From an uncultured Pseudomonas sp. (GTDB taxonomy: Bacteria > Pseudomonadota > Gammaproteobacteria > Pseudomonadales > Pseudomonadaceae): DNA of 64,000 nucleotides. Position numbers and translations under genes: made by a program. The notes under the pieces are model-generated. The model was not told where the DNA came from. It ran no database searches and saw only the letters and a list, made by a program, of their open reading frames with translations. Where the stretch lies: contig NZ_CAJYVE010000026.1 in assembly GCF_913777995.1 (NCBI RefSeq), positions 1 to 64,000 of the forward strand. Direction: 5' to 3'. This document shows, piece after piece, positions 11,001 through 18,325 of this stretch; within the stretch, counting starts at the first letter, position 1; every line of letters begins with the position of its first letter.

Positions 11001-12227
11001 CTGGAACAAGGCTTCGACACCCTCTTGGAGCGCATCATGACCGCACCCGAAAACGCCCTGGAAGACTGGCAGTGGCGCCTGCAGGATGGCCACGACCCGG
11101 CCGCCGCCCACCCGGCTGCAGCGCCAGCCGACGACGCCGCGGCGCGCAGCGCACGCAAGCTGTCGAAGATGAGCAAGCTCAAGCAGACTCGCGCCAGCGC
11201 CGTCAGCCAACTGGCCCATGAACAGGTGCGCACCCGCGCACTGGTCGAAGGCCAGGCGCTGCCCCTGGTGATCGAGCCGCTGCTGGGCGACCTCGACCCG
11301 GCACACTGGGCGCAGCAGGCCCGGCCGTGGATCAACGAGCAGCTGCGCACCCACGGCGGCCTGCTGTTCCGTGGTTTCGACCTGCCCGACGCCAGCGCCT
11401 TCGAACGCTTTGCCCAAGCCATCGAGCCGGACCTGTACGGCACCTACGGCGACCTGCCGAAGAACACCTCGGGCAAGAACATCTACCACTCCACGCCGTA
11501 CCCGGAACAGCACATGATCCTGTTCCACAACGAGAGCTCGCACCTGCCGCAGTGGCCGCGCAAGCAATGGTTCTTCTGCGAGATCCCGTCGCCGGTCGGT
11601 GGCTGCACGCCGATCGTCGACTGCCGCCAGGTACTGACGCGCCTGCCCGAGACCATCGTCGACCGTCTCAAGGCCCAGGGCCTGCTGTACGTGCGGCACT
11701 TCACCGACAAGCTGGACGTACGCTGGCAGGACTTCTTCAAGACCGAGGACCGCAGCGAGGTCGAGCGCCAGTGCCGTGACAGCGGCATGCAATGGCAATG
11801 GCTGGGAGACGACAACCTGCGCATCGCCCAGCACTGCCCGGCCATCGTCGCCCATCCGGACACAGGCGAGCTGGCGTTCTTCAACCAGGTGCAACTGCAC
11901 CACCCGGCGTGCCTGGAACCGGAGGTGCGCAGCAACCTGATCAACCTGTTCGGCCTCGGCAACCTGCCACGCAATGTCTACTACGGCGATGGCAGCGTGA
12001 TCGAAGACGAGGTGATGGCGGTGATCGGTGAGGCCTACGAGGCCTGCGCGGTACGCTTCAAATGGCACAAAGGCGACATGGTGATGCTCGACAACATGCT
12101 GGTGGCGCACGCCCGCGACCCGTTCGAAGGAGAACGCAAGATCTGCGTTGCCATGGGCCAGATGATGAATCGCCAGCAGTTGGAGGCCTGTCAGCCCGCG
12201 CCACAGCACACCGAGGAGCAGGCATGA
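2019..12227 (+). CDS. NRPS, two modules plus C-terminal condensation domain and fused aspartyl beta-hydroxylase
   Basis: This 3402-residue synthetase is laid out C1 (1-440; HHILMDGWS at 139), A1 (470-955), T1 (GGDSI near 1006), a degenerate C/E-like domain (1060-1495), C2 (1507 on; HHILTDAWC at 1645), A2 (1967-2465), T2 (GGHSL near 2518), C3 (2583-3020; HHIATDAWS at 2715), and a TauD/SyrP-type Fe(II)/2-oxoglutarate dioxygenase (3060-3390; HNE with His3170 and Glu3172, distal His3364). Aligned by eye to GrsA, A1 reads DLTKVGHVGK (Asp) and A2 reads DIWELTADDK (basic pocket, probably diaminobutyrate). Fused C-terminal hydroxylases are known in siderophore NRPSs that make beta-hydroxyaspartate. 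I start at MNNIEDIY; the frame is open further upstream but that part overlaps the previous gene. The Shine-Dalgarno match is weak. Confidence 0.95.
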   Translation: MNNIEDIYSLSPTQHGLLFHSVVEADSRVYYQQLSLEIQGPLDTTAFRSAWQALMQRHAVLRSAFLWEDLDDAYQVVQQGIELPLSLLDWRARDDQQAALEALALEQRALPLELNDAPLMRVALVRLAEQRWHLTWTFHHILMDGWSVGIAIQEWLALYYESALGRPARLSATRPYRDYIAWLAEQDMAATEAFWRERLHDLNEPTPLPDFAVRLAPPTGAPFAERETLLQADETEQLTRFARQHGLTLNTLIQGAWALLLGQHAGRDDVVYGVTVAGRPESLPGVESSVGLFINTLPLRVQWADSPALVDWLHALQQANSDLRQHAYLPVGKLKAMSGIAAERALFDSILVFENFPVTDALNQDADGLSFIAPQPTQTVDGITHTQGRNHFPLALIVVPGERLNYLFSYERRRFSDAEIAVLSAQLRALLLAMAAQPHCRVAELAWVSPEEQAQLQAQGRGAQLPVPTLGLHQRFEQQALTHPEREALRDRQGALSYAELERRANQLSQHLHGQGIGAGSLVALGLERSADFVIALLATLKAGAAYLPLDLKQPVGRLADVLADSRAALLIGATASPALTRLAEHTPALWLNEAATHIAAQPAHAPDVQHPADAAAYVIYTSGSTGTPKGVVVEHRAIVDYLGAVQALLDAPAAARYALLSSVAADLGHTQLFGALCSGASLLLVDDDSAFSPLALAELFEQQPVDVLKITPSHLGGLLQALPDARLLPRSRLVFGGDALSPELLDKVRSLAPHLRVFNHYGPSEATVGAIATELPAGLRSIPLGRPLPNRQLRVVDAHGQAVATGVSGELLIGGALARGYLHRPDLTDERFSVDAQQQRWYRTGDRVRWLEDGQLAFLGRVDSQVKIRGNRLELGEVEAQIRRLSPSIEQVLVRAVELDGSLRLVAWLVASQSLSPAKLRDDLAMRVPDYMVPAHFISLDELPLNRNGKVDASRLPLPAQPVDDSASHVAPRNEVEALLADIWQDVLKRDRVGVHDNFFALGGDSILNLQIIARANQQGLKLTPRQLFENRTIADIARVLGADASGAVADAASQGLELPLGAGQCARLDSGALQATWRCVALTRNLDNAVLAQALGAVQQHHQALRLALQRTPEGHWHQRVLAQALAPQVDVRDLAELGQAPLQALAEQAVEGLALDAGQTLHASLLTHSGQPYLLLAAHPLCLDEASWPLLLDDLNLALAQQLHQRPLRLAYNGGDFSRWTQHQQAYAQGDGLDEAWEHWLQFVGMDLLALPPPQEQPAIGVAEHRVSAETSRDLKRLLEVLQLDWNALLAAAVAEQWRTLAGNGLIALALQAGRPQAERLPVNAPISTADLEPQRIIGALEQPVPFYLQVQGDNLLQRLQATAAQLRAYPQLGSDYGVLRYLSDNSYLQEPLRDLPTPPISIRWQGDRDSHREPRAVMGRLTAASQSPAPGSALVLDACWQDDCLHLHATGALAADWLPQLLQRLNELAALLAQPELRPHSTAFPLCHQQAATLAAEPLDWANIEDLYPLSSMQQGMLLHTLLQPHSGIYLMQQRYSWDGDLQRPAMQAAWQLFLERHPMMRTAFWWQDEHAPLQCVLRQADPAFDWQDLRHLDADAQRLAMDQALEAQRQQGFDMARAPLTHLRIFQLDERRFAVVRSFHHILTDAWCFGLLMEDLLAIYQAMVRHEPVARPRLRSFRGYMSWLERQDMAAAQAFWQADLAGFSEPTPLAVDTPLADEQQPAEAVGDQDCTLSISQTRRLQELCQHYQLTPNTWIQGAWALLLSRYSGNRDVLFGVTVAGRPTELAGVEEMVGIFINSLPLRVDVDPQAPVAEWLQALLSHNARLREHESASLVDIQRCSDVPRGQALFDSLVVFENAPLDISSVQLDNFSIDIYEDRVHTNFPMTVVLYPGDRLGIRLSYDTRRFSADTVQRMLGHLVQLLGGMLEQPEARLDTLSLLAPTERQQLLVDYNRSGVDFPLQRGYAALFAEQVSRRGQQVAAVCQGESLSYAELDRRSNAVAHALQTAGAGPETLVALFAERGLALLTLMIGTLKAGAAFQALDIQQPPARLAELLALGEAPLLLVCDQASAVLDQVLPNLQRQPTCLVAQPLWQGAAQPAVSYNHDPDQLAYVIFTSGSTGQPKGVMVEQRGMLNNMFGKVPALGLGDHDRIAQTASPAFDISVWQFLAAPLFGATVHILPDAQAHDPLALLDAVEAHGLTLLETVPALIRGMLQESSADHRLASLRWLLPTGEALPPALARDWLTRFPHVPMMNAYGPAECSDDVAFHAITQAADADCLHMPIGLPTANNQLFVLDAELRLLPVGVPGELCIGGVGVGRGYLRDPQRTREAFVEHPFEPGARLYRSGDIGRLRADGVFEYLGRRDQQVKIRGHRIELGEIENRLMQHPAVSSAAVLARPDARGALQLVAWYVLEDDAALDAEAAQAVLSTYLGEQLATYMLPARWVNLAQLPLNANGKVDRRALAALDLPQDQQPQDLPAAPRSDTEKVLAELWQQLLGLDSVSVHDDFFAIGGHSLLATQMLSRIRRHLAVDLPLRTLFEGGTLEQLAQAVERQREAQGAVEPGSEMVPVPRDQQLPLSFAQQRLWFLDRLEGPSAAYNMGSVVRLRGALNVAALQAALHRVLERHEALRTAFQLVGEQPCQVITPVPALDLTPTDLSQLAGEAQQQALQRLIDEQAARPFDLQQAPMLRASLLRLGADDHVLQLVLHHIATDAWSMGILMRELITAYLAFSQGHTPDLAPLPIQYADYAHWQRSPAQQRLLAQAIDYWRQQLAGAPTLIPLPLDYPRPARPDYQGAALQQRFSAAQTQALKAYAQAHKATLFMVLLNAFNSLMQRATGAQDFIVGTDLANREHPALENLIGFFVNVLPIRARLDAGERFDTRLQRLRDDCLAAFQHQQVPFDKLVETLQPPRQPGVNPLVQVLFVMQNTPGDQAHLPGLEVQDYLQAGQQSSKFDLAVFVEEDDDQGLSVRWVYRTSVLGAATVQRLEQGFDTLLERIMTAPENALEDWQWRLQDGHDPAAAHPAAAPADDAAARSARKLSKMSKLKQTRASAVSQLAHEQVRTRALVEGQALPLVIEPLLGDLDPAHWAQQARPWINEQLRTHGGLLFRGFDLPDASAFERFAQAIEPDLYGTYGDLPKNTSGKNIYHSTPYPEQHMILFHNESSHLPQWPRKQWFFCEIPSPVGGCTPIVDCRQVLTRLPETIVDRLKAQGLLYVRHFTDKLDVRWQDFFKTEDRSEVERQCRDSGMQWQWLGDDNLRIAQHCPAIVAHPDTGELAFFNQVQLHHPACLEPEVRSNLINLFGLGNLPRNVYYGDGSVIEDEVMAVIGEAYEACAVRFKWHKGDMVMLDNMLVAHARDPFEGERKICVAMGQMMNRQQLEACQPAPQHTEEQA

Positions 12228-15200
12228 ACGCATTCGAATCCCGCGATGAAGCCTTCGCCCTGTCGCCGCAGCAACGCCGCCAGTGGCTGGGCGGCCTGCC
12301 GGCACCCCGCCTGCACCTGGAGGTGACCGGCGAACTGCCATTGGCGGCGTTGCAGGCGCGCCTGGCCGCGTTGTGCGCCAGCCATGAAGCCTTGCGTTTG
12401 CAGGTGCGCCCGCAGCCGGGCCTGCAAGTGCCCTTGCAGGGGGTCGCCGAGCATGCCGCAGAGGCTATCGGCATCGAGGTCGAGGCGCTGAGCGATGGCC
12501 GCCAGCGCCTGAGCCTGCAACTGCCGGCCCTGGCCGCCGATCGCGGCACCCTGCTGCGCCTGGCCGCGGCCCTGGCGGCGCACGCGCTGCCGCCGGTCGA
12601 TGACGAGGCCATGACGTACACCCAGTACAGCGCCTGGCTGCAGGAACTGCAGGCCGACGAAGACGCCGAACTGGGCCGCCGCTTCTGGGCGGGCCAGGCC
12701 GTGGCCGAGCAGGCCGGCAGCGAGCTGCTCTATCGCCAGGTGCGGCACGACCAGAGCGATGCACCGCTGACCACCGAATGCCTGGCCGGCCAGGCATTGA
12801 GCACGGCGCTGGACCGCTATTGCCAACGCCATGCGGCCAGCCCCGAGCAGGTGCTGATGAGCGCCTGGGGGGTGCTGCTGCAACGCCTGAGCAGCACCGA
12901 CATGCCTGCCCTGGCGCTCAACTGGGTGCATGACTGCCGTGACGACTACGAGGAACTGACCGACTGCTGGGGCCTGTTCGCCAAGTCCCTGCCGTTGCGC
13001 TTCGCAGCCACTGGCGAAGGCCGCTTCGCCGAGGTCCTGGCAGACCTGCAAGCGCGTTGCGAGCAGGCCGGCGAATGGCAGGAGTACGGTCATGCCGCCG
13101 AGCAGGCTCGCTACGGCTTTCAGTGGAGCCAACCGGTGGCGCCGCGTTACCCCCTCCTGGGCAGTCAGGCTTCTAGCTTCCGGGTGCTGGAATTGCACGC
13201 GCCCGTGCCAGGAATCGAATTGCTGCTGCGCGTCGAACCCACCGAGGGCGACTATCGCCTGAGTCTGCAACACGCGCCGAGCCGCTACAGCGAGCGGGCC
13301 GCACGGGTGCTGCTCGAACAATTGCAGGCGCTGCTGGCCGATGCCCTGAGCGAAGCCGACAAACCCTTGGCCGAACTGTCGCTGCAGTCGCCGAGTTTCG
13401 CCGCGTCCCTGGCCGAATTGCACCGCCCGGCGACACCCGCCGCCTTCGTCAGCGTACCGGCGGGCTTCAGCCGCTGCGCCGCGCTGTATCCCGACCAGCT
13501 GGCGCTGCGCGACCCGCAGCATGCGCTCAGCTATGCCGAACTGGACGCACGCAGCAACCGGCTGGCGCACTACCTGCGCGCCCAGGGCATAGGCCGCGAA
13601 GACCGCGTGGCGCTGTACCTGGAGCGCTCCGCGAGTATGGTCATGGCCATGCTTGCCGTGCACAAGTGCGGCGCGGCCTTCGTGCCGCTGGATGTCCAGC
13701 AGCCGGCGCAACGTGCCCTGGCCATCCTGCAACAGGCGCAACCGGCCTGGGTCATCAGCGGCGCAGCCGGCCCCGCCCCGGCGCTGGCCAGTGCCGGCAG
13801 CCTCGACCTGGGCTACACCGAGGCCTGGCACGGCTATTCGCCAGCAGCGCTGGACGTCGAGGTGCAGGCGCAGGATGCCGCCTACGTGCTGTTCACCTCT
13901 GGCAGCACCGGCACCCCCAAGGGCGTGGTCGTCGAGCACGGCCAGCTGGCCAGTTACATCGCCAGCATCACCCGGCGCCTGGACCTGCAGCCGGGCCAGC
14001 GCAGCGCCGTGGTCACCGCCCTGGCTGCCGATCTGGGCTACACCCTGCTGTTCCCGGCGCTGCTCAGCGGCGGTGAATTGCATGTGCTGGACAAGGACAC
14101 CGCGATGAACGCCCAGGCCTGGGCGCAGTGGCAGGCCGACTACCCCGCCGACCACCTGAAGATCGTGCCCTCGCTGCTCGAAGCCTGGTTGCAGCACCAC
14201 CACAGCGCCGCCGTGCTGCCGCGCCGGCAGCTGATTCTTGGCGGTGAATCCAGCCCACCGCGCCTGCTCAAGGCCTTGCACGCGCTGGCGCCGGACCTGG
14301 TGGTGTTCAACCACTACGGCCCCACCGAGACCACCATTGGCGTGGCCATGCAGCGCCTCGACCCGGCCGTCGATTACCGGCGCCTGCCGCTCAGCGAGCG
14401 CCTGGACGGCATGCGCCTGTACCTGCTCGATGCACAAGGGCAGCAGGTGGCGCCGGGCATCGACGCCGAACTCTACATCGCCGGCCCGCAGCTGGCGCGC
14501 GGCTACCTGGATGCGCAGCAGGACCAGGGACGCTTCGTCGAGCGCGAGGGCGAACGCCTGTACCGCACGGGCGACCGGGCGGTCTATAACGTCGATGGCA
14601 GCGTGGAAATCACCGGGCGTGCCGACCGCCAGGTGAAGATCCGAGGCTTTCGCGTCGAACTGGACGAGATCCAGGCGCAGCTGGCCAGCCTGCCCGGCGT
14701 GGCCCAGGCGGCGGTGGAGTGCCTGGCCAAAGGTGAGCTGGGCCAGCAGTTGTTCGCCTTCCTGACCCTGGCGCCGGGGCATTCGCCCAGCGTTGCGCAA
14801 CTGCACGGCCAGGCCCAGGACCGCCTGCCCGACTACATGCTGCCGGCGCTGCGCATCGTCGACGCCCTGCCGCTGATGAGCAACGGCAAGCTCGACCGCA
14901 AGACCCTGCAGCAGTGGGCCGACAAGGTTCTCGACAGCGTCGGCAGCGCGCAGCCGCGTACGCCGCTGGAAGCGCTGCTGGCCGAGGTCTGGGCGCAGGT
15001 GCTGGGCCTGGAACGGGTCGGTATCGACGATGACTTCTTCGAACTGGGCGGCCATTCCCTCGCCGCCGTGACCCTGGCCAGCCGCCTGCAGACCGTGCTG
15101 GCGGCGCCGGTGACGGTCAACGCGGTGTTCAGCGCGCCCAGCGTCGCCGCCTTCGCTACCCTGGTGCAGGCCGAGCTGCAGCTTTCACCGCTGGTGCGCC

Positions 15201-16021
15201 TGGCGGTGCACGACCCGGCAGCCCCGAACCTGTTCTGCTTCCACCCTTCCACCGGGCATGTGCAGGACTACCGCGCCCTGCGTGCGCCGCTGCCGACCTG
15301 GAACCTCTGGGGTTTGCAGGCCGCCTACCTGGGCGAGGACAGCAGCACGCTGACGGGCGACATCGACAGCCTGGCGGCGGGTTACGTCGAGCAACTGCGT
15401 GGCCAGCAACCGCACGGCCCGTATCACCTGCTGGGCTTCTCGCTGGGCGGGCTGCTGGCGATTGCGGCGGCTGGGCTGCTGGAGCGCCAGGGGGAGCGCG
15501 TGGCATTTCTTGGCATCGTCGATTCGCAGTACCAACATCAGACTTCGCCAGACAGCGTCGACGCCCTGCTTGCCGAAGCATCGCCTGCCTTGAGCGCCGA
15601 CAGCCAGGTGCGCCTGCAGCAATTGCCAACCGACCTGCGCGCGGCACTGGTCGCGCAGCTCGAAGCCCTGCCGGCGAGCGAGCGCCTGGCCGCACTGGTG
15701 CAATGGGCTCGCCAGCAGGGCCTGCAACTGCAGGACGACAGCTGGGAACACCTGCAAGTGCGTCTGCGTTACCAGCAGCACACGCAGCATCTGTTGGCGA
15801 CCTTCCAGCCTCCCCGGTTAAGCTGTGACGTTCATGTCTGGTGGGCCAGCGCCACGCTGGCCGACAGCGACTTCGTCGACCCGCAGTGGGAGCGCCTGAG
15901 CCAAGGGCGACTGACCCGTGCGGTGCTCCAGGCACAACACCTGACCATCCTCGAACAGCCCGCCCTGCATCAGCAGCTGGGCGAGCTGCTCGAGGCTTCA
16001 CACCAACACGGAGCGGTTTGA
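12224..16021 (+). CDS. Terminal NRPS module: degenerate condensation-like domain, A (Asp), T, thioesterase
   Basis: The ATG overlaps the previous stop (ATGA) and follows GAGGAG. The 1265 residues comprise an N-terminal condensation-superfamily domain (about 1-420) in which the HHxxxDG catalytic motif is replaced by PALAADRG, an A domain (FTSGSTGTPKG near 557), a T domain (GGHSL, Ser945) and a type I thioesterase (GFSLGG with Ser1073, probable His1239). The specificity code read by eye is DLTKIGHIGK, an Asp code. The module sits directly after a synthetase ending in an aspartyl hydroxylase, so the dead N-terminal domain is a good candidate for the 'interface' type that docks such hydroxylases, with C3 of the preceding protein doing the bond formation. 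The thioesterase makes this the release module. Confidence 0.93.
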   Translation: MNAFESRDEAFALSPQQRRQWLGGLPAPRLHLEVTGELPLAALQARLAALCASHEALRLQVRPQPGLQVPLQGVAEHAAEAIGIEVEALSDGRQRLSLQLPALAADRGTLLRLAAALAAHALPPVDDEAMTYTQYSAWLQELQADEDAELGRRFWAGQAVAEQAGSELLYRQVRHDQSDAPLTTECLAGQALSTALDRYCQRHAASPEQVLMSAWGVLLQRLSSTDMPALALNWVHDCRDDYEELTDCWGLFAKSLPLRFAATGEGRFAEVLADLQARCEQAGEWQEYGHAAEQARYGFQWSQPVAPRYPLLGSQASSFRVLELHAPVPGIELLLRVEPTEGDYRLSLQHAPSRYSERAARVLLEQLQALLADALSEADKPLAELSLQSPSFAASLAELHRPATPAAFVSVPAGFSRCAALYPDQLALRDPQHALSYAELDARSNRLAHYLRAQGIGREDRVALYLERSASMVMAMLAVHKCGAAFVPLDVQQPAQRALAILQQAQPAWVISGAAGPAPALASAGSLDLGYTEAWHGYSPAALDVEVQAQDAAYVLFTSGSTGTPKGVVVEHGQLASYIASITRRLDLQPGQRSAVVTALAADLGYTLLFPALLSGGELHVLDKDTAMNAQAWAQWQADYPADHLKIVPSLLEAWLQHHHSAAVLPRRQLILGGESSPPRLLKALHALAPDLVVFNHYGPTETTIGVAMQRLDPAVDYRRLPLSERLDGMRLYLLDAQGQQVAPGIDAELYIAGPQLARGYLDAQQDQGRFVEREGERLYRTGDRAVYNVDGSVEITGRADRQVKIRGFRVELDEIQAQLASLPGVAQAAVECLAKGELGQQLFAFLTLAPGHSPSVAQLHGQAQDRLPDYMLPALRIVDALPLMSNGKLDRKTLQQWADKVLDSVGSAQPRTPLEALLAEVWAQVLGLERVGIDDDFFELGGHSLAAVTLASRLQTVLAAPVTVNAVFSAPSVAAFATLVQAELQLSPLVRLAVHDPAAPNLFCFHPSTGHVQDYRALRAPLPTWNLWGLQAAYLGEDSSTLTGDIDSLAAGYVEQLRGQQPHGPYHLLGFSLGGLLAIAAAGLLERQGERVAFLGIVDSQYQHQTSPDSVDALLAEASPALSADSQVRLQQLPTDLRAALVAQLEALPASERLAALVQWARQQGLQLQDDSWEHLQVRLRYQQHTQHLLATFQPPRLSCDVHVWWASATLADSDFVDPQWERLSQGRLTRAVLQAQHLTILEQPALHQQLGELLEASHQHGAV

Positions 16022-17680
16022 ATGGATCTTCTGATACTCATGGCTCGGCGTTCATGGCGCGCACTGCTGATCGCGACCGTGACCGGGCTGGTCTGCGGCC
16101 TGGCGGCAGCGGGCCTGATTGCCAACATCAACCACAGCCTGGAAGTGTTCGACCAGTTGCAGCCCTCGACCGGCTGGTACTTCGCCGCGCTGGTGCTGCT
16201 CGTCGCGGTGTCGCGGGTCATCTCCGACGTCAGCCTGCTGCGCCTGGGCCAGGGGGCGGTGCATGACATGCGCCTGCACCTGAGCGCCAAGCTGATCGAC
16301 ACCCCCTACGCGCAGTTGCAGCGCCTGGGCAAGCACCGCCTGCTGGCGATGCTCACCGACGACACGCAGACCATCAGCCAGGCCGTGGAGCTGGTGCCGA
16401 TCCTGCTGGTCAATGCCGGGATCATCATCGCCTGCCTGGGCTACCTGGGCTGGTTGAGCCTGCCCCTGCTGGGCCTGACCCTGGCGCTGATCGTGCTGGG
16501 CTGCCTGAGCTTCAACTGGCCGCAGCGCTGGGCGCTGGGGTCGATCACCCGGGCCCGCGAGCTGAAGGACCAGCTGTTCGATCAATACCGCCTGCTCACC
16601 GACGGCAGCAAGGAGCTGCAGCTCAACCACCCGCGCCGCCAGCACTTCTTCGAGCGCCTGCTGCTGCCGGTAAGCCGCCAGTATCGCCAGGACTTCGTGC
16701 GTGGCATGAGCATCTACGCGCTGGTGATGAACTGGGGCAACGTGGTGTTCTACCTGCTGATCGGCGTGGTGCTGTTCGTCGCGCCGCAGTTCATCGAACT
16801 GAGCGCCAGCCTGGTGACCGGCTACATCCTGGCGATTCTGTACATGATCACCCCGCTGTCGGAGCTGATGCATGCGCTGCCCACCTTGGGCCGCGCCAGC
16901 GTCGCGCTGCACAAGATCCGCGCCCTGGAGGGTGAAATGCAGGGTGCCAAGGACAACCTCGCGACGATCCCGCCGACCCAGGTGCGCAGCCTGGTGTGCC
17001 GCCAGGTGGCGCACACCTACTACCGCGAGCGCGAGGACGGGCACTTCACCCTCGGCCCGGTCGACCTGACCCTGCATGCCGGAGAAACGGTGTTCATCAC
17101 CGGCGGCAACGGCAGCGGCAAGACCACCCTGGCCATGCTGCTGACCGGCCTTTATCGCCCGGAAAGCGGCGATATCGTGCTCGACCAGCAGGTGTCGTCG
17201 GTGACTGACAACCACCACTACCGCCAGCACTTCTCGGCGATCTTCACCGACTTCTGCCTGTTCGAGAACCTGCTGCAGGGTGACGACCCGCAGCGCATGC
17301 AGCAGGCCCGGGAATACCTGGAACACCTGCAGCTGGACCACAAGGTGCAGATCGAGAATGGCCAGCTGACCACCCTGGCGCTGTCCACCGGCCAGCGCAA
17401 ACGCCTGGCCCTGCTCGGCGCCTGGCTCGACGACCGGCCCTGCTACCTGTTCGATGAGTGGGCGGCGGACCAGGACCCGGTGTTCAAGCACTTCTTCTAC
17501 CACCGCATCCTTTCGGACCTGCGCGAGCGCGGCAAGCTGGTGATCGTGATTTCCCACGACGACGGGTATTTCGGCCTGGCGGATCGTCTGATCCGCATCG
17601 AAAACGGCGCCCTCAGCGAAATCGGCGCCCGCCCCGGCACACCGGCCAAGGCCCCTGCCGAAGCCGCTTCATTGCTGTAA
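16022..17680 (+). CDS. PvdE/SyrD-family cyclic peptide/siderophore ABC exporter
   Basis: This 552-residue fused half-transporter has an N-terminal block of about six membrane segments (1-300) and a C-terminal ATPase. Walker A is GGNGSGKT (361-368), the signature is the divergent LSTGQRKR (near 454), and Walker B is CYLFDEW (near 475). The length and the LSTGQRKR signature match the PvdE/SyrD family, which moves NRPS siderophores or lipopeptides across the inner membrane. The ATG abuts the stop of the terminal NRPS gene, so it is cotranscribed and probably exports the NRPS product or its precursor to the periplasm. It is the last gene of the cluster. Confidence 0.92.
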   Translation: MDLLILMARRSWRALLIATVTGLVCGLAAAGLIANINHSLEVFDQLQPSTGWYFAALVLLVAVSRVISDVSLLRLGQGAVHDMRLHLSAKLIDTPYAQLQRLGKHRLLAMLTDDTQTISQAVELVPILLVNAGIIIACLGYLGWLSLPLLGLTLALIVLGCLSFNWPQRWALGSITRARELKDQLFDQYRLLTDGSKELQLNHPRRQHFFERLLLPVSRQYRQDFVRGMSIYALVMNWGNVVFYLLIGVVLFVAPQFIELSASLVTGYILAILYMITPLSELMHALPTLGRASVALHKIRALEGEMQGAKDNLATIPPTQVRSLVCRQVAHTYYREREDGHFTLGPVDLTLHAGETVFITGGNGSGKTTLAMLLTGLYRPESGDIVLDQQVSSVTDNHHYRQHFSAIFTDFCLFENLLQGDDPQRMQQAREYLEHLQLDHKVQIENGQLTTLALSTGQRKRLALLGAWLDDRPCYLFDEWAADQDPVFKHFFYHRILSDLRERGKLVIVISHDDGYFGLADRLIRIENGALSEIGARPGTPAKAPAEAASLL

Positions 17681-17684
17681 GGGC

Positions 17685-17790
17685 AATACAGGTCAGTTAG
17701 ACCGTGGGAGCGAGCTTGCTCGCGAAGGCGGCGTCATGCTCACAACAAATGGGGTGACTTTGCCGACCTCTTCGCGAGCAAGCTCCCCAC
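17685..17790. repeat. REP doublet with a one-sided composite terminal repeat
   Basis: GTGGGAGCGAGCTTGCTCGC starts at 17704 and its inverted partner TTCGCGAGCAAGCTCCCCAC is at 17771-17790. Just outside the left arm, 17685-17699 reads AATACAGGTCAGTTA, one mismatch from the terminal repeat that flanks the composite elements at 39185 and 57507. The right terminal repeat is absent. It lies directly after the NRPS/exporter operon and could also stop transcription. Confidence 0.8.
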
Positions 17791-17828
17791 AAGTGACTCT
17801 TCGCGCCTGCTCACTGCATGCGCCGAAT

Positions 17829-18164
17829 CTAAAGATCCAGGAAGTCGTCGTTGTCCTGATAATGGTTCAGCGCCTTCACGTAGTCGGCATACGTGGCATC
17901 AGGCTTGTGCTTCTGTGCCAGCATCACCACATCCACGAATGACTCGCCGGAATACAGATAACTGAGCGACTCGCGCCGAACGGATGGCGGATAGATTTCC
18001 TTATCGTCAATGACCTCGGGATATCCGGCAATAAAATAGCGAGCGCTGATCTCCAGCGCGTCACGGTCCTCGCCGTAAATACAGAAGTTATCGTCCTGTG
18101 TCCCGGACGCTTTGACAGCGTCGATGAGTTCGGCAAAGGAGTGGTACTGGTCTCGTGCAAGCAT
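17829..18164 (-). CDS. Hypothetical acidic protein, 111 aa
   Basis: This soluble, acidic protein (start MLARDQYHSFAELIDAVKAS, end NDDFLDL) has no signal peptide or membrane segment. It resembles small DUF proteins often annotated next to toxin or nuclease immunity genes, but I do not recognise the family firmly. It stands alone between the NRPS cluster and the GH15 gene, and the region around its start shows no partner toxin. Confidence 0.7.
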   Translation of the reverse strand: MLARDQYHSFAELIDAVKASGTQDDNFCIYGEDRDALEISARYFIAGYPEVIDDKEIYPPSVRRESLSYLYSGESFVDVVMLAQKHKPDATYADYVKALNHYQDNDDFLDL

Positions 18165-18325
18165 GTCATCACTCCGGCTACGAAGGCCTGCGCACGGCCT
18201 TGCCGCAGGCGCCTCACGTGTTTACTGGCCCCGTACGCACCGCTTGATGCCTATGAGCGAACAGGCTGTACAGGCTTCAGAGGGCTTTTGCGCGGCGGTA
18301 GCCGCGCTTGAAGGTCGACAGGCGA

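Noticed and set aside
9771-12341. An 856-codon open frame on the minus strand opposite the NRPS
   Set aside because: High-GC antisense shadow of the NRPS: low-complexity composition, no motifs.
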